The position numbers and the translations under genes were made by a program. Of a stretch of 64,000 nucleotides of DNA, positions 36,581 through 45,684 are shown in pieces. Under the pieces are notes generated by a model that saw only the letters and a list, made by a program, of their open reading frames with translations, had not been told where the DNA came from and ran no database searches. Position 1 is the first letter of the stretch. Each line of letters begins with the position of its first letter. This DNA comes from Sphingobacterium sp. ML3W (GTDB taxonomy: Bacteria; Bacteroidota; Bacteroidia; Sphingobacteriales; Sphingobacteriaceae): NCBI RefSeq assembly GCF_029542085.1, contig NZ_CP107036.1:2170001-2234000 (forward strand), read 5' to 3'.

Positions 36581-38092
36581 TTAATTTTTTCCATTATTTT
36601 TTGCCCACCACAAACGTTTTCCCCAGTTGTAATCGACAGTCCCTGCTTCGGCGGCTTTAACATTTTCAGTATTATATAAGTACTCATTATTTGGATACGG
36701 TAATCGCCACGGTTGGTCAGTATGAGGGGTTTCAAAATTCTGAATTTTCGAAGGATAATTTGTACTAGGAATCCCCGTTCTTCTATACAAACTCCAAGCT
36801 TCATAGTTTTCTTTAAATAAGGCCACCCACATATCCCAATAGATGCGATTTTTGGTTCCATCAAATTTACCTGATCCTGCGAGGTATGTGGCAATAGCCG
36901 CTCCAGCTATATTATTATCTTCCATCGATAGGGTAACTGCTTTTTCATAGGCCTCTTTCGCCGATATTCCAACATTATACCCCGATAAAGCGGCTTCTGC
37001 CAACATATAATAGGTTTCACAAGCCCTATAAAACGGAACTGCTCCAGCAGGATCGTTAATATAATGTTCACCAATCCAAGAAATCGAACTCAGAGGAGAT
37101 GGATTCGTCAAAGAACCATTTACAAACCCCACATACTTACCTTCATTATTTTTCCGTGCAACCGATGCAATTCTTGGATCTTTTGTTGTATTTAAATGAT
37201 CAATAAAAATATCGAACATCCCCCAGTTATTGAGACGATTGCCATTGATACCGGATTCATACCAGGGTTCCATATAAGGTAAGGTTCCAGGGAAAGCTAC
37301 TTCACAATTTTCCGCATTTGTTTCAATTAATGGGTATTTAGCGCTATTTCCAGCAATTTCCTCAATAGTGGATTTCGCTAAAGCAGGGGCTACGGCAGAA
37401 ATACGCATCGCTATCCGCAAACGAAGTGAATTACAAAACTTTTGCCATTTCAACATCTCAGCTTTACGCGCATCCTCCCCAGTTTCTTTTGTTCCGTATA
37501 TAATATCATACTCTCCAATTTCATCAGTACCAATACCACCGGCCAATTCATCAGCTAAAGTCTTAAGATCCACCAATACCGCCGGAAAAATATCCTCCTG
37601 TTTGTCATATTTTGCTTTCAAAACAGAACCGTCTTCAGGACGCCCTTTAAAAGCCTCTGAATATGGGATATCGCCCCAACCATCTAAAAGGTATGACCAC
37701 ATATAATTATTCCATATACGGGCTACAATTCGAATATTTTTAAAACCAGCGGCTTTATCATCCGTTTTCTTCAGCAAATCATTCATCTGTGTGATATTAT
37801 AATAACATGCTGCCCAACGATTGCCATAGGAGTTGTTCGTTGGTATCAATCCTGAAAGATTGTCCGGATATTGAATTTTGACAATATATCCCGCGAAGGT
37901 GCCATAACCATCTACGTCACCGCCAAATTGATCGGCAGCATTTCGCAGCACATTGACCAGCATATTTTGTGGTGGGACATCTTTCAACGCATCGGGATCC
38001 GTATTAATTTCCTCAAAATTCTTGGTACATCCTGAGACCAAAAGAATTGCTAAAAGAGGCGTATATTTTAGTTTTTTAATAAAAGTATTCAT
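36581..38092 (-). CDS. SusD/RagB-family nutrient-binding outer membrane lipoprotein
   Basis: 503 residues from the ATG at 38092 (MNTFIKKLK). Lipoprotein signal with lipobox LLVSGC (Cys22), mature start CTKNFEEINTDPDAL, which is the signature of the SusD-like_2 branch. TPR-like helices carry MNDLLKKTDDKAAGFKNIRIVARI, WSYLLDGWGDIPYSEAF, and the C-terminal YWDMWVALFKENYEAWSLYRRTGIPS block. Lid subunit on the SusC transporter binding an unknown glycan or peptide at the cell surface. It is 49 bases downstream of the susC gene. Confidence 0.93.
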   Translation of the reverse strand: MNTFIKKLKYTPLLAILLVSGCTKNFEEINTDPDALKDVPPQNMLVNVLRNAADQFGGDVDGYGTFAGYIVKIQYPDNLSGLIPTNNSYGNRWAACYYNITQMNDLLKKTDDKAAGFKNIRIVARIWNNYMWSYLLDGWGDIPYSEAFKGRPEDGSVLKAKYDKQEDIFPAVLVDLKTLADELAGGIGTDEIGEYDIIYGTKETGEDARKAEMLKWQKFCNSLRLRIAMRISAVAPALAKSTIEEIAGNSAKYPLIETNAENCEVAFPGTLPYMEPWYESGINGNRLNNWGMFDIFIDHLNTTKDPRIASVARKNNEGKYVGFVNGSLTNPSPLSSISWIGEHYINDPAGAVPFYRACETYYMLAEAALSGYNVGISAKEAYEKAVTLSMEDNNIAGAAIATYLAGSGKFDGTKNRIYWDMWVALFKENYEAWSLYRRTGIPSTNYPSKIQNFETPHTDQPWRLPYPNNEYLYNTENVKAAEAGTVDYNWGKRLWWAKNNGKN

Positions 38093-38141
38093 AACCATAA
38101 ATTGTTTTAGTACCTTCTAAATTTTAAATTCTGTAAAAGGA

Positions 38142-41100
38142 TTAAAATGTAAAACCAAGCTTAAGACCTATACTTCTTGAATTCGGGACAGAGGCTTGTT
38201 CAAAACCTACTCCACGTGAATCACTTGATACCCCGCCGCCTTCTGGGTCCAAACGCATGGTATTGGTTTTATGTACCCAAAGCAGTGCCAAATTGGTTCC
38301 GGTAAGAGAAACATGTGCACGTTTAATACCCTTGAGTCTACTGTAAAGATGTTTTGGCAAATTATAAGTAATATAGGCCTCTCTCAATTTCAGAAACGAA
38401 CCATCAAAAACATACATTTCTGCAATACCACCATTTTCATACCAATCCTGCGCGCTTGTCTCGATGGTATTTTCAACCCAATTATCGCCAACTTTCATGG
38501 CGAATCGTTCATTTTTCATTACATCTTTACCCGCAATGATTGCTCGCTCGCGTATACCATCGATAGCTGTGATTTCAGCAATACCGGTTGTATAACCATG
38601 TGACATAGTTTGCGACCAGATATCCCCACCTTTTCTGAAATCAAGCATAAATCCAAATCTAAAATCTTTAATGGTAAAATCATTGCGCATCGATGCTAGG
38701 AAATCAGGCACTACATTACCAATAGCCTGAGCATCCAACGGCTTTGATACCAACCCATTAGCCCCTACTTTTATAGCTCCTTTCATTGGACCATCTTCCA
38801 CACGATCATAGCCTGGTCCGACTAACGTTCCCCATGGTCGGCCGACCGATGCCATGTTTGAAATCCCCCATGTCCAGCCTAATCTGAGATCGTTCAAATC
38901 CAATTCAGGATACAGTTCGACGACTTTATTTTTATCCTTGGAGAAATTTACGGTTGTGGTCCAATTTAATCCCCCTTCCCGTTTGAGGATATCGCCTCTT
39001 AACTGAACTTCAATACCCTTACTTCTGATTTCGCCAGCATTTAAGAAAATGTTACTAAAGCCAACAACATTTGATGTGGGTACGGAAAGTAATTGTTTTT
39101 TATTGATTTTTTGATAGTAAGTAAGATCTAGGTGCAATCGATCCTTAAACATGCCCAGCTCGGTTCCGATTTCATACGAGGTAATCGCCTCGGGCTCCAA
39201 ACCTTCAATAGCATAGGTCATACTTTTGTACATCTGAGATAGGTTATTAAAGGCATCTGTCTGTGCATAATAGTAATTCCCATTCTGATACGGACGGGTC
39301 GCATTCCCCACTTTCACCAAGTTAAATCGTAACTTCCAAAAATTGAGGTAATCGCTTTTTAACCCTTCAAAACTAGCCGTTGGTATCCAGCTCAAACTTG
39401 CTGCAGGATAAAAAAATGATTTTTTTAAGGTTGAGGACCAATCGTTACGTGCGGTCAAATCTAAATACAATTGATCTTTCCAACCTAGATTGGCTTGCCC
39501 GTACAAAGAATTGGAACGGCCTTTGGCATGATCCATAAAGGTATAAGCATCACCAATTTTGTTGGTGATTGTATAAACACCCAATACATTGAGTGCTTTT
39601 GCTCCGAGGGTATTTGTTTCAAACTGATAATCCCGATAATTTGCACCTAAAATTCCCGTTAAACTAAGATCTCCAAATTGTTTGTTGAAGTTTGCAATAA
39701 AATCTGCATTGAAATCCGAATTACTATTTTTGGTTTCATTGAACTTACCATCCCTATTATCAAAATTGAAGTATGTCGATTCAAAAATATGTGTATTGTA
39801 ATAATCCAGTCCAACCCGACCTTCAAATTTTAAGAAGTCAAAGGGTTGATAAAACAAGGATGTCTTTCCAAAAATACGGTTCATTTTAAGCGCATTCCGA
39901 GATTCGTGCATTGTATAAAACGGATTCATGTGATAAGCCGAATTCCAGTTGTAATACGTATAATTTCCCTGTTCATCACGCTGGTCCCAATTATTTTTTA
40001 GATCTTGCATGTCAACCTGTCGGCCAAACCAGATCAAGCCATTCATTGGATTTGCACTGTCATAGCCCTGCATTACCAAATTATTACTTTCAGTACGTGT
40101 AAAGTTAGTCATGATGTCGTATGAAACTTTATCGCTGATTTTGTAATCGTTATTTAATTGTGCGGTATATTTTTTCTGGTCTGTATTGGGGACTGTTCCT
40201 CGCTGATCTCTAAAAGAAATGGATGCACGAGTCGAAGAACGGTCTGTTTTCGACAGCAACGAAATATTATGATTTTGAGAAAAACCCGTTTGGAAGAATT
40301 CTTTCACATTATTTTTATGGGAATTCCAAGGCGTAGCTTGTCGTACCCCATTCACAACAGGACTATTGAATTGCGGGATTAATAATCCCATATCCATCCG
40401 GGGCCCCCAAGACTCATCAATTCCGTCGTTAACTCCGTCATTTCCGGTTCCATCGAGATAACTGAACGAATTTTTCAAAACATAATCTTGATACGATAAT
40501 CCGTCGCCGTTAGTTTTAAAACTGTATTCGTCTCCCCGAGATCCTTGACCGTATAAGTTTTGATATTTAGGTAAATTGGCAGCTCTATCAATAGAAAAAT
40601 TTCCGTCATAGGAAATTTGCACACCATTTTCACCACGCTTTCCAGATTTTGTAGTGATCATAATAACACCTGCACCAGCACGCATACCATAGATTGCTGC
40701 CGCCCCTCCTTTTAAGACGTTGATACTTTCTATATCATCTGGATTAATATCGTTCAATCCAGATCCGTAATCCACACCAGTGTATGTATTATCCCCCGTA
40801 CGTTGCGCGTCATTTGTAATTGGAATACCATCTACAACGACCAACGGCTGTTGATCCTTTTGTAATGACGTATTTCCACGAATAGAAATCCGCGCTGAAG
40901 ACCCAATGGCACCCCCAAATTGATTTACCTGAACACCAGCCACTTTGCCCGCCAATGCACCGGTAAGACTATGTTGTCCGGCATCGGTCAATTCCTTTGC
41001 GTTTACGTTCTGCGTGGCATATCCCAGGGATTTTTTTTCCCGTGTAATTCCAAGCGCAGTAACCACGACCTCATCCAAATTTTCCGTAAGGGATTGCAGT

Positions 41101-41372
41101 GTGACGTTGATGACGGTTTGATTATTAATCTGTACTTGCTTTGACTGATAGCCTATCGCACTTACGTTTAAGATAGTTCCATTGGTATAAGTCAACGAAA
41201 AACCGCCATCAGCACCTGTCTGTGTGCCTGGGCCGCCCTTAATAGATACGGATACGCCCGGAATGGCTTTCCCATCCTGATCCACTATCTTTCCTTTGAG
41301 TGCTGTTTGAGCATAGAGCGCAGAACATACTAGTATATTGGATGCCAGTATCGCAATACTTCTTTTGTTCAT
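38142..41372 (-). CDS. SusC/RagA-family TonB-linked outer membrane transporter
   Basis: 1076 residues. Signal peptide (MNKRSIAILASNILVCSALYAQ cleaved after ALYA; residues 1-21), CarboxypepD_reg-like domain (about 24-105, ALKGKIVDQDGKAIPGVSVSIKG), the linker LDEVVVTALGITREKKSLGYA that identifies SusC proteins, plug domain (about 120-240, VAGVQVNQFGGAIGSS, PLVVVDGIPI, VLKGGAAAIYGMRAGAGVIMITTKSG) and a long barrel ending LGFTF. Imports a substrate with the SusD partner using TonB energy. No glycoside hydrolase, sulfatase or sensor gene is beside the pair, so the substrate is not predictable. Confidence 0.96.
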   Translation of the reverse strand: MNKRSIAILASNILVCSALYAQTALKGKIVDQDGKAIPGVSVSIKGGPGTQTGADGGFSLTYTNGTILNVSAIGYQSKQVQINNQTVINVTLQSLTENLDEVVVTALGITREKKSLGYATQNVNAKELTDAGQHSLTGALAGKVAGVQVNQFGGAIGSSARISIRGNTSLQKDQQPLVVVDGIPITNDAQRTGDNTYTGVDYGSGLNDINPDDIESINVLKGGAAAIYGMRAGAGVIMITTKSGKRGENGVQISYDGNFSIDRAANLPKYQNLYGQGSRGDEYSFKTNGDGLSYQDYVLKNSFSYLDGTGNDGVNDGIDESWGPRMDMGLLIPQFNSPVVNGVRQATPWNSHKNNVKEFFQTGFSQNHNISLLSKTDRSSTRASISFRDQRGTVPNTDQKKYTAQLNNDYKISDKVSYDIMTNFTRTESNNLVMQGYDSANPMNGLIWFGRQVDMQDLKNNWDQRDEQGNYTYYNWNSAYHMNPFYTMHESRNALKMNRIFGKTSLFYQPFDFLKFEGRVGLDYYNTHIFESTYFNFDNRDGKFNETKNSNSDFNADFIANFNKQFGDLSLTGILGANYRDYQFETNTLGAKALNVLGVYTITNKIGDAYTFMDHAKGRSNSLYGQANLGWKDQLYLDLTARNDWSSTLKKSFFYPAASLSWIPTASFEGLKSDYLNFWKLRFNLVKVGNATRPYQNGNYYYAQTDAFNNLSQMYKSMTYAIEGLEPEAITSYEIGTELGMFKDRLHLDLTYYQKINKKQLLSVPTSNVVGFSNIFLNAGEIRSKGIEVQLRGDILKREGGLNWTTTVNFSKDKNKVVELYPELDLNDLRLGWTWGISNMASVGRPWGTLVGPGYDRVEDGPMKGAIKVGANGLVSKPLDAQAIGNVVPDFLASMRNDFTIKDFRFGFMLDFRKGGDIWSQTMSHGYTTGIAEITAIDGIRERAIIAGKDVMKNERFAMKVGDNWVENTIETSAQDWYENGGIAEMYVFDGSFLKLREAYITYNLPKHLYSRLKGIKRAHVSLTGTNLALLWVHKTNTMRLDPEGGGVSSDSRGVGFEQASVPNSRSIGLKLGFTF

Positions 41373-41600
41373 AAGTTAGTTTCTAAGAGTTAGTTTTAAA
41401 ATGTTTTTACTAAGCCAATTTATATAAATATTAAAGTACAACACAAGAGTATATTAACCAGTATTGCCCACATCTTAACATCAAATGTTAAATTATTTTC
41501 ACTAGACTTGGATAATTGAAAAATAGGCTATCCAACAAGCATCAAATGCTCCCTTATCGTACCCCTTAATAGACTGAAATCACTACGTCTGGGTAAAAAT
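41373..41600. other. Region upstream of susC
   Basis: AT-rich leader and promoter region of the susCD operon on the minus strand, bounded by the terminator of the rtcB-prfH operon. No ORF and no confident promoter motif. Confidence 0.4.
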
Positions 41601-41630
41601 TAAGCCCTGATCATGGATGACCAGGGCTTA
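41594..41630 (-). terminator. Terminator of the rtcB-prfH operon
   Basis: TAAGCCCTG/CAGGGCTTA (41601-41609, 41622-41630) with inner TCAT/ATGA pairing, followed on the minus strand by ATTTTTA, 65 bases after the prfH stop. Confidence 0.75.
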
Positions 41631-41694
41631 AACAGATTATTTACCGATACAAAGAAATTCAGATTGCCACCATCTCTAGTCTATGGAGAAATGA

Positions 41695-42315
41695 TCATTG
41701 TTCTTTAAATTTATGTCCAAAGAATATACGCTTTGAATTACCTCTTTCAATAGCAACTTGGTCCATCCAGTGCTGATTTTCCACAGCAGCCTTTTTCAAT
41801 TGTTCAAGCGCCATCAGCTGTTCTTCCAAACGCAAAACAGCAATTTCTCTATTTTGCAATTGGGAACGAGTATCCATTACCTGCACCATTAATCCCGTAG
41901 GAAGATGGGTCGCTCGGACAGCCGAGCTCACTTTATTCACATGCTGTCCCCCGGCACCACTGCTACGCATGGCTTTGAATTGCACATCTTTCAGGTTCAG
42001 TTTTGCTGCACTTTTTGCCGGATACCAGTCCTTCAACTCCACAAACCAATTTTTACGTCGATGGTTTGGTCGAAAAGGACTTTGACAAATCCAGCAGATT
42101 GTACCTATCCAACGGTCCCTGAATACTCCGATTTCTCTACCGGTCAATTTTAACACAATTGAGCACGGCAACCCATCTATTTTCTCTACTTCCACTGTCT
42201 CGATCTGTACGGCATATTGATCCGCTTCTGCCAGTATTCTTTCCAAAACCAGTTGAACGGCTAAATTACACTCTCTAGGACCTCGTCCTGAACTAATTAA
42301 AATATACTTTTCCAT
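41695..42315 (-). CDS. prfH: Peptide chain release factor homologue PrfH
   Basis: 206 residues, short like PrfH rather than RF1/RF2 (about 360). The catalytic domain has the peptidyl-tRNA hydrolysis motif GGQ at 122-124 in RSSGAGGQHVNKV, and a basic C-terminal tail (ERGNSKRIFFGHKFKEQ). The full stop-codon recognition domain is missing. PrfH paired with RtcB has been described as acting on ribosomes whose 16S rRNA decoding centre has been cut, releasing the stalled peptide so RtcB can reseal the rRNA. The gene lies 6 bases after the rtcB stop on the same strand, so the two are one operon. Confidence 0.93.
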   Translation of the reverse strand: MEKYILISSGRGPRECNLAVQLVLERILAEADQYAVQIETVEVEKIDGLPCSIVLKLTGREIGVFRDRWIGTICWICQSPFRPNHRRKNWFVELKDWYPAKSAAKLNLKDVQFKAMRSSGAGGQHVNKVSSAVRATHLPTGLMVQVMDTRSQLQNREIAVLRLEEQLMALEQLKKAAVENQHWMDQVAIERGNSKRIFFGHKFKEQ

Positions 42316-42321
42316 CCCGCC

Positions 42322-43713
42322 TTATTTATCCATACGAACAATCTTCGGTCTGAATGTCCCAAGTACATTAACCAACTCATTTTGCAAGCCCATTACACGA
42401 TGTATATCTTTATAGGCATGTGGAGCTTCATCCAGCGCCCCACCAATTAACTCCACACCATGCTTTTCCAATTCTTTGAGCATGGCACTTTTGGTGAGGC
42501 TACTTTTACAGGCAGCGCGGGACATTATACGTCCAGCACCATGTGAAGCCGATTGGATACTCAAAGGATTCCCTCGCCCCTCAACAATAAAACCCGGTGC
42601 GGTCATAGATCCCGGAATAATTCCCAATTCTCCCTGTCCTGCCGGGGTTGCTCCTTTGCGATGCACAATACATTCCTTTCCATCGACCATTTCCCGCCAC
42701 GCAAAATTATGGTGGTTTTCAATTGTCAACACAGGGCGTTCACCCAAAGCTTTTGCCAAGCGCCTATGGATATCCTCATGGCAGGCTTGAGCATAATCAC
42801 CGGCTAGGTTCATTGCTAGCCAATACTCCTGACCTTCCTGGGTATCCAGATTCAACCAGGCTAAATGTTGTACATGACGTGGTAGAGGGCATTGCTTTGC
42901 GGCTAAATTTGTATACTGTTTAGCGATATTGGCTCCCAAGCCACGGGATCCGCTGTGTGACAGGACCGCCAGATAAGCCCCAGGGTTAATCCCCCACTCG
43001 GAACGAACCTGATGTAATTCAACCACACCGAATTCTACAAAGTGATTTCCACCACCCGAAGTTCCAAGCTGCCTATAAGCCTTATCCAACAGTGATTTCA
43101 ACAAAGGAATATCTTTAAATTCCGATCTGCTAAAAATAGCATGGTCCTGTTTCTCACGATGTGTATCGTACATACCGAATCGGGTATTCTCCTTCAGTAT
43201 ATTGCGCAACTGGAATTCTCGCCCTTTGAAATAACTCGCAGGTAGGTCAAAGATAGACAGACTCATTCGACAGCCAATATCCACACCTACTCCATAAGGT
43301 ATTACGGCATTATCAGTTGCTAGCACCCCGCCAATAGGCAAACCATAACCCATGTGTGCGTCTGGCATCAATGCTCCTTGGCACGCTATAGGCAGCTTCA
43401 AGGCCTCATACAACTGCCTTTTGGCTTGCTCATCAATTTCATTTTCACCAAAGATGGTAAATGGCGCCATTTGCTTACTGAGCTGTTGCTTGCGTGCCTC
43501 AACCGGTTGAATCAAACCTTCAGCAAGCTTGGCCCAAACAGCATCTTCTCTAAATTTTTCAGGCGCTTCGAGCACCTTCTTTGCTTCCAAAAGGATGTTT
43601 TCTTTCTTTTCTCCTCTTCGGTAACGTGTGATTAGCCCTAAGGCTACATTCATTATATTATTCTGTGGAAAACCGATTTTAATAAGGTCTTTCCCCGATA
43701 ATTTACTTCCCAT
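42322..43713 (-). CDS. rtcB: RtcB-family RNA ligase (PrfH-associated RtcB2 type)
   Basis: 463 residues. Ligates 2',3'-cyclic phosphate or 3'-phosphate to 5'-OH RNA ends with GTP and Mn2+. Motifs: PDAHMGYGLPIGGVLAT (about 122-138), GVGVDIGCRMS with Mn-binding Asp/Cys, GTSGGGNHFVEFG, LSHSGSRGLG, NHHNFAW, HRKGATPA, and nucleophile His391 in SASHGAGRIMSR. The prfH partner marks it as RtcB2-type rRNA repair ligase rather than the tRNA-repair RtcB of the RtcR regulon; no rtcA or rtcR is here. A candidate structured RNA is encoded just upstream. Confidence 0.93.
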   Translation of the reverse strand: MGSKLSGKDLIKIGFPQNNIMNVALGLITRYRRGEKKENILLEAKKVLEAPEKFREDAVWAKLAEGLIQPVEARKQQLSKQMAPFTIFGENEIDEQAKRQLYEALKLPIACQGALMPDAHMGYGLPIGGVLATDNAVIPYGVGVDIGCRMSLSIFDLPASYFKGREFQLRNILKENTRFGMYDTHREKQDHAIFSRSEFKDIPLLKSLLDKAYRQLGTSGGGNHFVEFGVVELHQVRSEWGINPGAYLAVLSHSGSRGLGANIAKQYTNLAAKQCPLPRHVQHLAWLNLDTQEGQEYWLAMNLAGDYAQACHEDIHRRLAKALGERPVLTIENHHNFAWREMVDGKECIVHRKGATPAGQGELGIIPGSMTAPGFIVEGRGNPLSIQSASHGAGRIMSRAACKSSLTKSAMLKELEKHGVELIGGALDEAPHAYKDIHRVMGLQNELVNVLGTFRPKIVRMDK

Positions 43714-43953
43714 ATTCTTTTTAAAAAAAACTTAATATACTGTCCTATCCATCTCAGGGATAGACCATTTAAATATTCGGGTTTTCTTTTTCTTGAATAG
43801 CTATTTGCCAGCTGCCAGAGCTTTGTATTTTGTATAATGAACAAAACGGTTACGAACCATCTTCATTGATGCACATAATGGTCCATACGATATGCCATAG
43901 GCCGGTCACAATGTGTCTCGCATAAGCTGGCTAAAGAGAAAATAGAAGGCAAT

Positions 43954-43984
43954 AAAAAACCCGAATGATCCTCGGGCTTTTTTT
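43954..43984 (-). terminator. Intrinsic terminator of the candidate small RNA
   Basis: CCCGA/TCGGG stem (43960-43964, 43972-43976) with a 7-base loop, extended by A/T pairs after one mismatch, with T-rich tails on both strands. Confidence 0.7.
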
Positions 43985-44125
43985 CATGTCGTAACGAGTA
44001 CGTTATATGTGAAGAAAAGCACGAAGAATGCTTTCAGCAAATCCATTTGCTGCAAAAGCGCTTTTTGTTTTAATCTTGGAGACCAACATAGTTCTTCGTC
44101 TTTAAATTGTTTAAAAAATTAATAT
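43954..44125 (-). ncRNA. Candidate structured small RNA upstream of rtcB-prfH
   Basis: Predicted transcript of about 170 nt between a consensus promoter and a terminator. Structure seen by eye: an 8-bp outer stem (44092-44099 with 44021-44028) enclosing a 13-bp hairpin (44030-44042 with 44045-44052 and 44055-44059, two-base bulge); a 5-bp hairpin TAACG/CGTTA (43992-43996, 44001-44005); and the terminator hairpin. A 20-codon ORF (43984-44046, begins MDLLKAFFVLFF) overlaps the hairpins and is probably a by-product of them, though a tiny membrane peptide is not excluded. I do not recognise the RNA; it is not tmRNA or SRP RNA, and 6S RNA is the main known alternative. It could also act as a leader of rtcB. 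Confidence 0.6.
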
Positions 44126-44131
44126 CGGCAG

Positions 44132-44164
44132 CAAAGGTAAATAAGTTTCGTTCACTTTTCCAAA
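44132..44164 (-). promoter_or_regulatory. Bacteroidota consensus promoter for the candidate small RNA
   Basis: Minus strand TTTG (44164-44161), 21 bases, TACCTTTG (44139-44132), a full match to TTTG/TAnnTTTG with standard spacing. It begins 11 bases after the stop of the retropepsin-PDZ gene and points toward rtcB. Confidence 0.75.
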
Positions 44165-44175
44165 TTTTACAAAAT

Positions 44176-45489
44176 TTAATTTGCATTAAAAGGTAATGGA
44201 TCCTTTAAAAAGAAAGTATATTCCATCATTTGTCCATCTCTTTCGATCTTAAATCGAATTTCTTTACCCTCCTCTGATTTGAAAAGCGTATGAATAGTTT
44301 CCAAAGAATAGGAAGAAGCCGAACGCCCATTGATTTTCAATACCTTATCATCCGGTTTTAATCCGGCAATTGCTGCTGGTGAACCTGCCCGAACAGTTGC
44401 AATTTTATACATATTTTTCAGTACAAAGCGATACTGTACACTATTGTCCATACGAATCTCTGTCCCGCCATCTTTCTTTAAATAGACAGGTACCTCCTCT
44501 TTCTCATATTTAATACCATCATGTATGATTTCAAGGCCGCTCATGTTTAAGTAATAGAATTTATCAAAGTTTCTGTTTTTTTGGAGATAAACTACATTAT
44601 TGGGATAATCGAAAATCACCTTAAACCTACGCAGGAGTTCGTTTCCAACGGAACCTATTCGTTCATTCACAAAAGTTGCATGTTGTGTAGAGCTCAATTC
44701 TGGATAGGCTACCAAAGGATAATTCATCTTAAATGGTCCCAGTTCCAAGGATTTGATCCGATTTCTTTTCCCATAGATTTCGCCATTGAATCCCTGACCG
44801 ATGTAGTCGTCAATAAAAGGAGGTTTGATTGCAAAATCAGTCAATTTAGACGGAATAAGCATCAACGCATCACTATTACCCATATCAATCAATACACGGC
44901 CTTCAATATCTGCGGAATCCTGATTAAAAGCAACTGAGATATACGGTCTGCTATTTAAAATATCGAGCGGGAGACGTTGCATCTTTGCGAGTCCTTTGGG
45001 ATACTCACCCTTTTGGTAAAGGGTAATCCGGTGTTTCAAAAAATCCATCTCAACAATGTGATCACTAAAAAAACGGCTCCCCATAATGCCATTTACCTCC
45101 ACCCCAATACGGGTAGAAATATCAATATGTGCATTTTTAAGGATATAGATGGGTTGATCCATATCCTCATATACATTAGCAACGCTAACCTTATTATTGA
45201 CAGATAGATAACCATCCAACCCCTCGTCCTTGCCCAAGCCCTGAAACTTATTAACGAAGACTGCACTATCAATCGATTTCAGGGTTTCTCCGAATATCAT
45301 GGTCTCCTTGACTCCTGTATCCAGTAAGAAGTTCATCGTATACCCATTTACCTGAACGGGGATAATAACCAGATTATGAACAAATAGAAACGGGAATCTA
45401 ACCTTCTTTTTTTCTTTCAAAACAAAGCGATCTTGCCCCAAGGCAAAAAAGGAACAGAATAATGCAAAAGATAAAAATACTGCTTTCAT
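44176..45489 (-). CDS. Retropepsin-like aspartic protease with C-terminal PDZ domain
   Basis: 437 residues. Signal peptide about 1-18 (ends FFALG). Two aspartyl-protease half-domains: FLLDTGVKETMI with Asp57-Thr-Gly, and VLIDMGNSDALM with Asp202-Met-Gly, so a single chain gives both active-site loops. PDZ domain about 345-425 (VRAGSPAAIAGLKPDDKVLKINGRSA). Bacteroidota encode many such secreted retropepsin-PDZ proteins, generally without known substrate. Periplasmic or lipid-free secreted. Single gene; 410 bases of degenerate A-rich repeats lie upstream. Confidence 0.88.
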   Translation of the reverse strand: MKAVFLSFALFCSFFALGQDRFVLKEKKKVRFPFLFVHNLVIIPVQVNGYTMNFLLDTGVKETMIFGETLKSIDSAVFVNKFQGLGKDEGLDGYLSVNNKVSVANVYEDMDQPIYILKNAHIDISTRIGVEVNGIMGSRFFSDHIVEMDFLKHRITLYQKGEYPKGLAKMQRLPLDILNSRPYISVAFNQDSADIEGRVLIDMGNSDALMLIPSKLTDFAIKPPFIDDYIGQGFNGEIYGKRNRIKSLELGPFKMNYPLVAYPELSSTQHATFVNERIGSVGNELLRRFKVIFDYPNNVVYLQKNRNFDKFYYLNMSGLEIIHDGIKYEKEEVPVYLKKDGGTEIRMDNSVQYRFVLKNMYKIATVRAGSPAAIAGLKPDDKVLKINGRSASSYSLETIHTLFKSEEGKEIRFKIERDGQMMEYTFFLKDPLPFNAN

Positions 45490-45684
45490 CCAAGTTTATA
45501 TTTGGTATTTCCAATTTAAACAAGAATTCTCATAATAAAAAAGGTTTCTACAAAAAAAGGCTGTATATATCTTTCCATCAACTTTACGAGCATTTATTCG
45601 AACATTCTTATCACTTTACTTGGGACAACATACCACTTGCTTTGCCATTTCTCTGCCGTTTGAAGGCTATTTTATTGCCATTAT

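Noticed and set aside
43653..43844. 63-residue minus-strand frame across the rtcB start
   Set aside because: It overlaps 61 bases of rtcB in another frame, has no family features and no start signal.
43984..44046. 20-codon hydrophobic ORF (MDLLKAFFVLFF...)
   Set aside because: It coincides with the stems of the candidate small RNA, so base pairing explains its sequence. Kept as a remark only.
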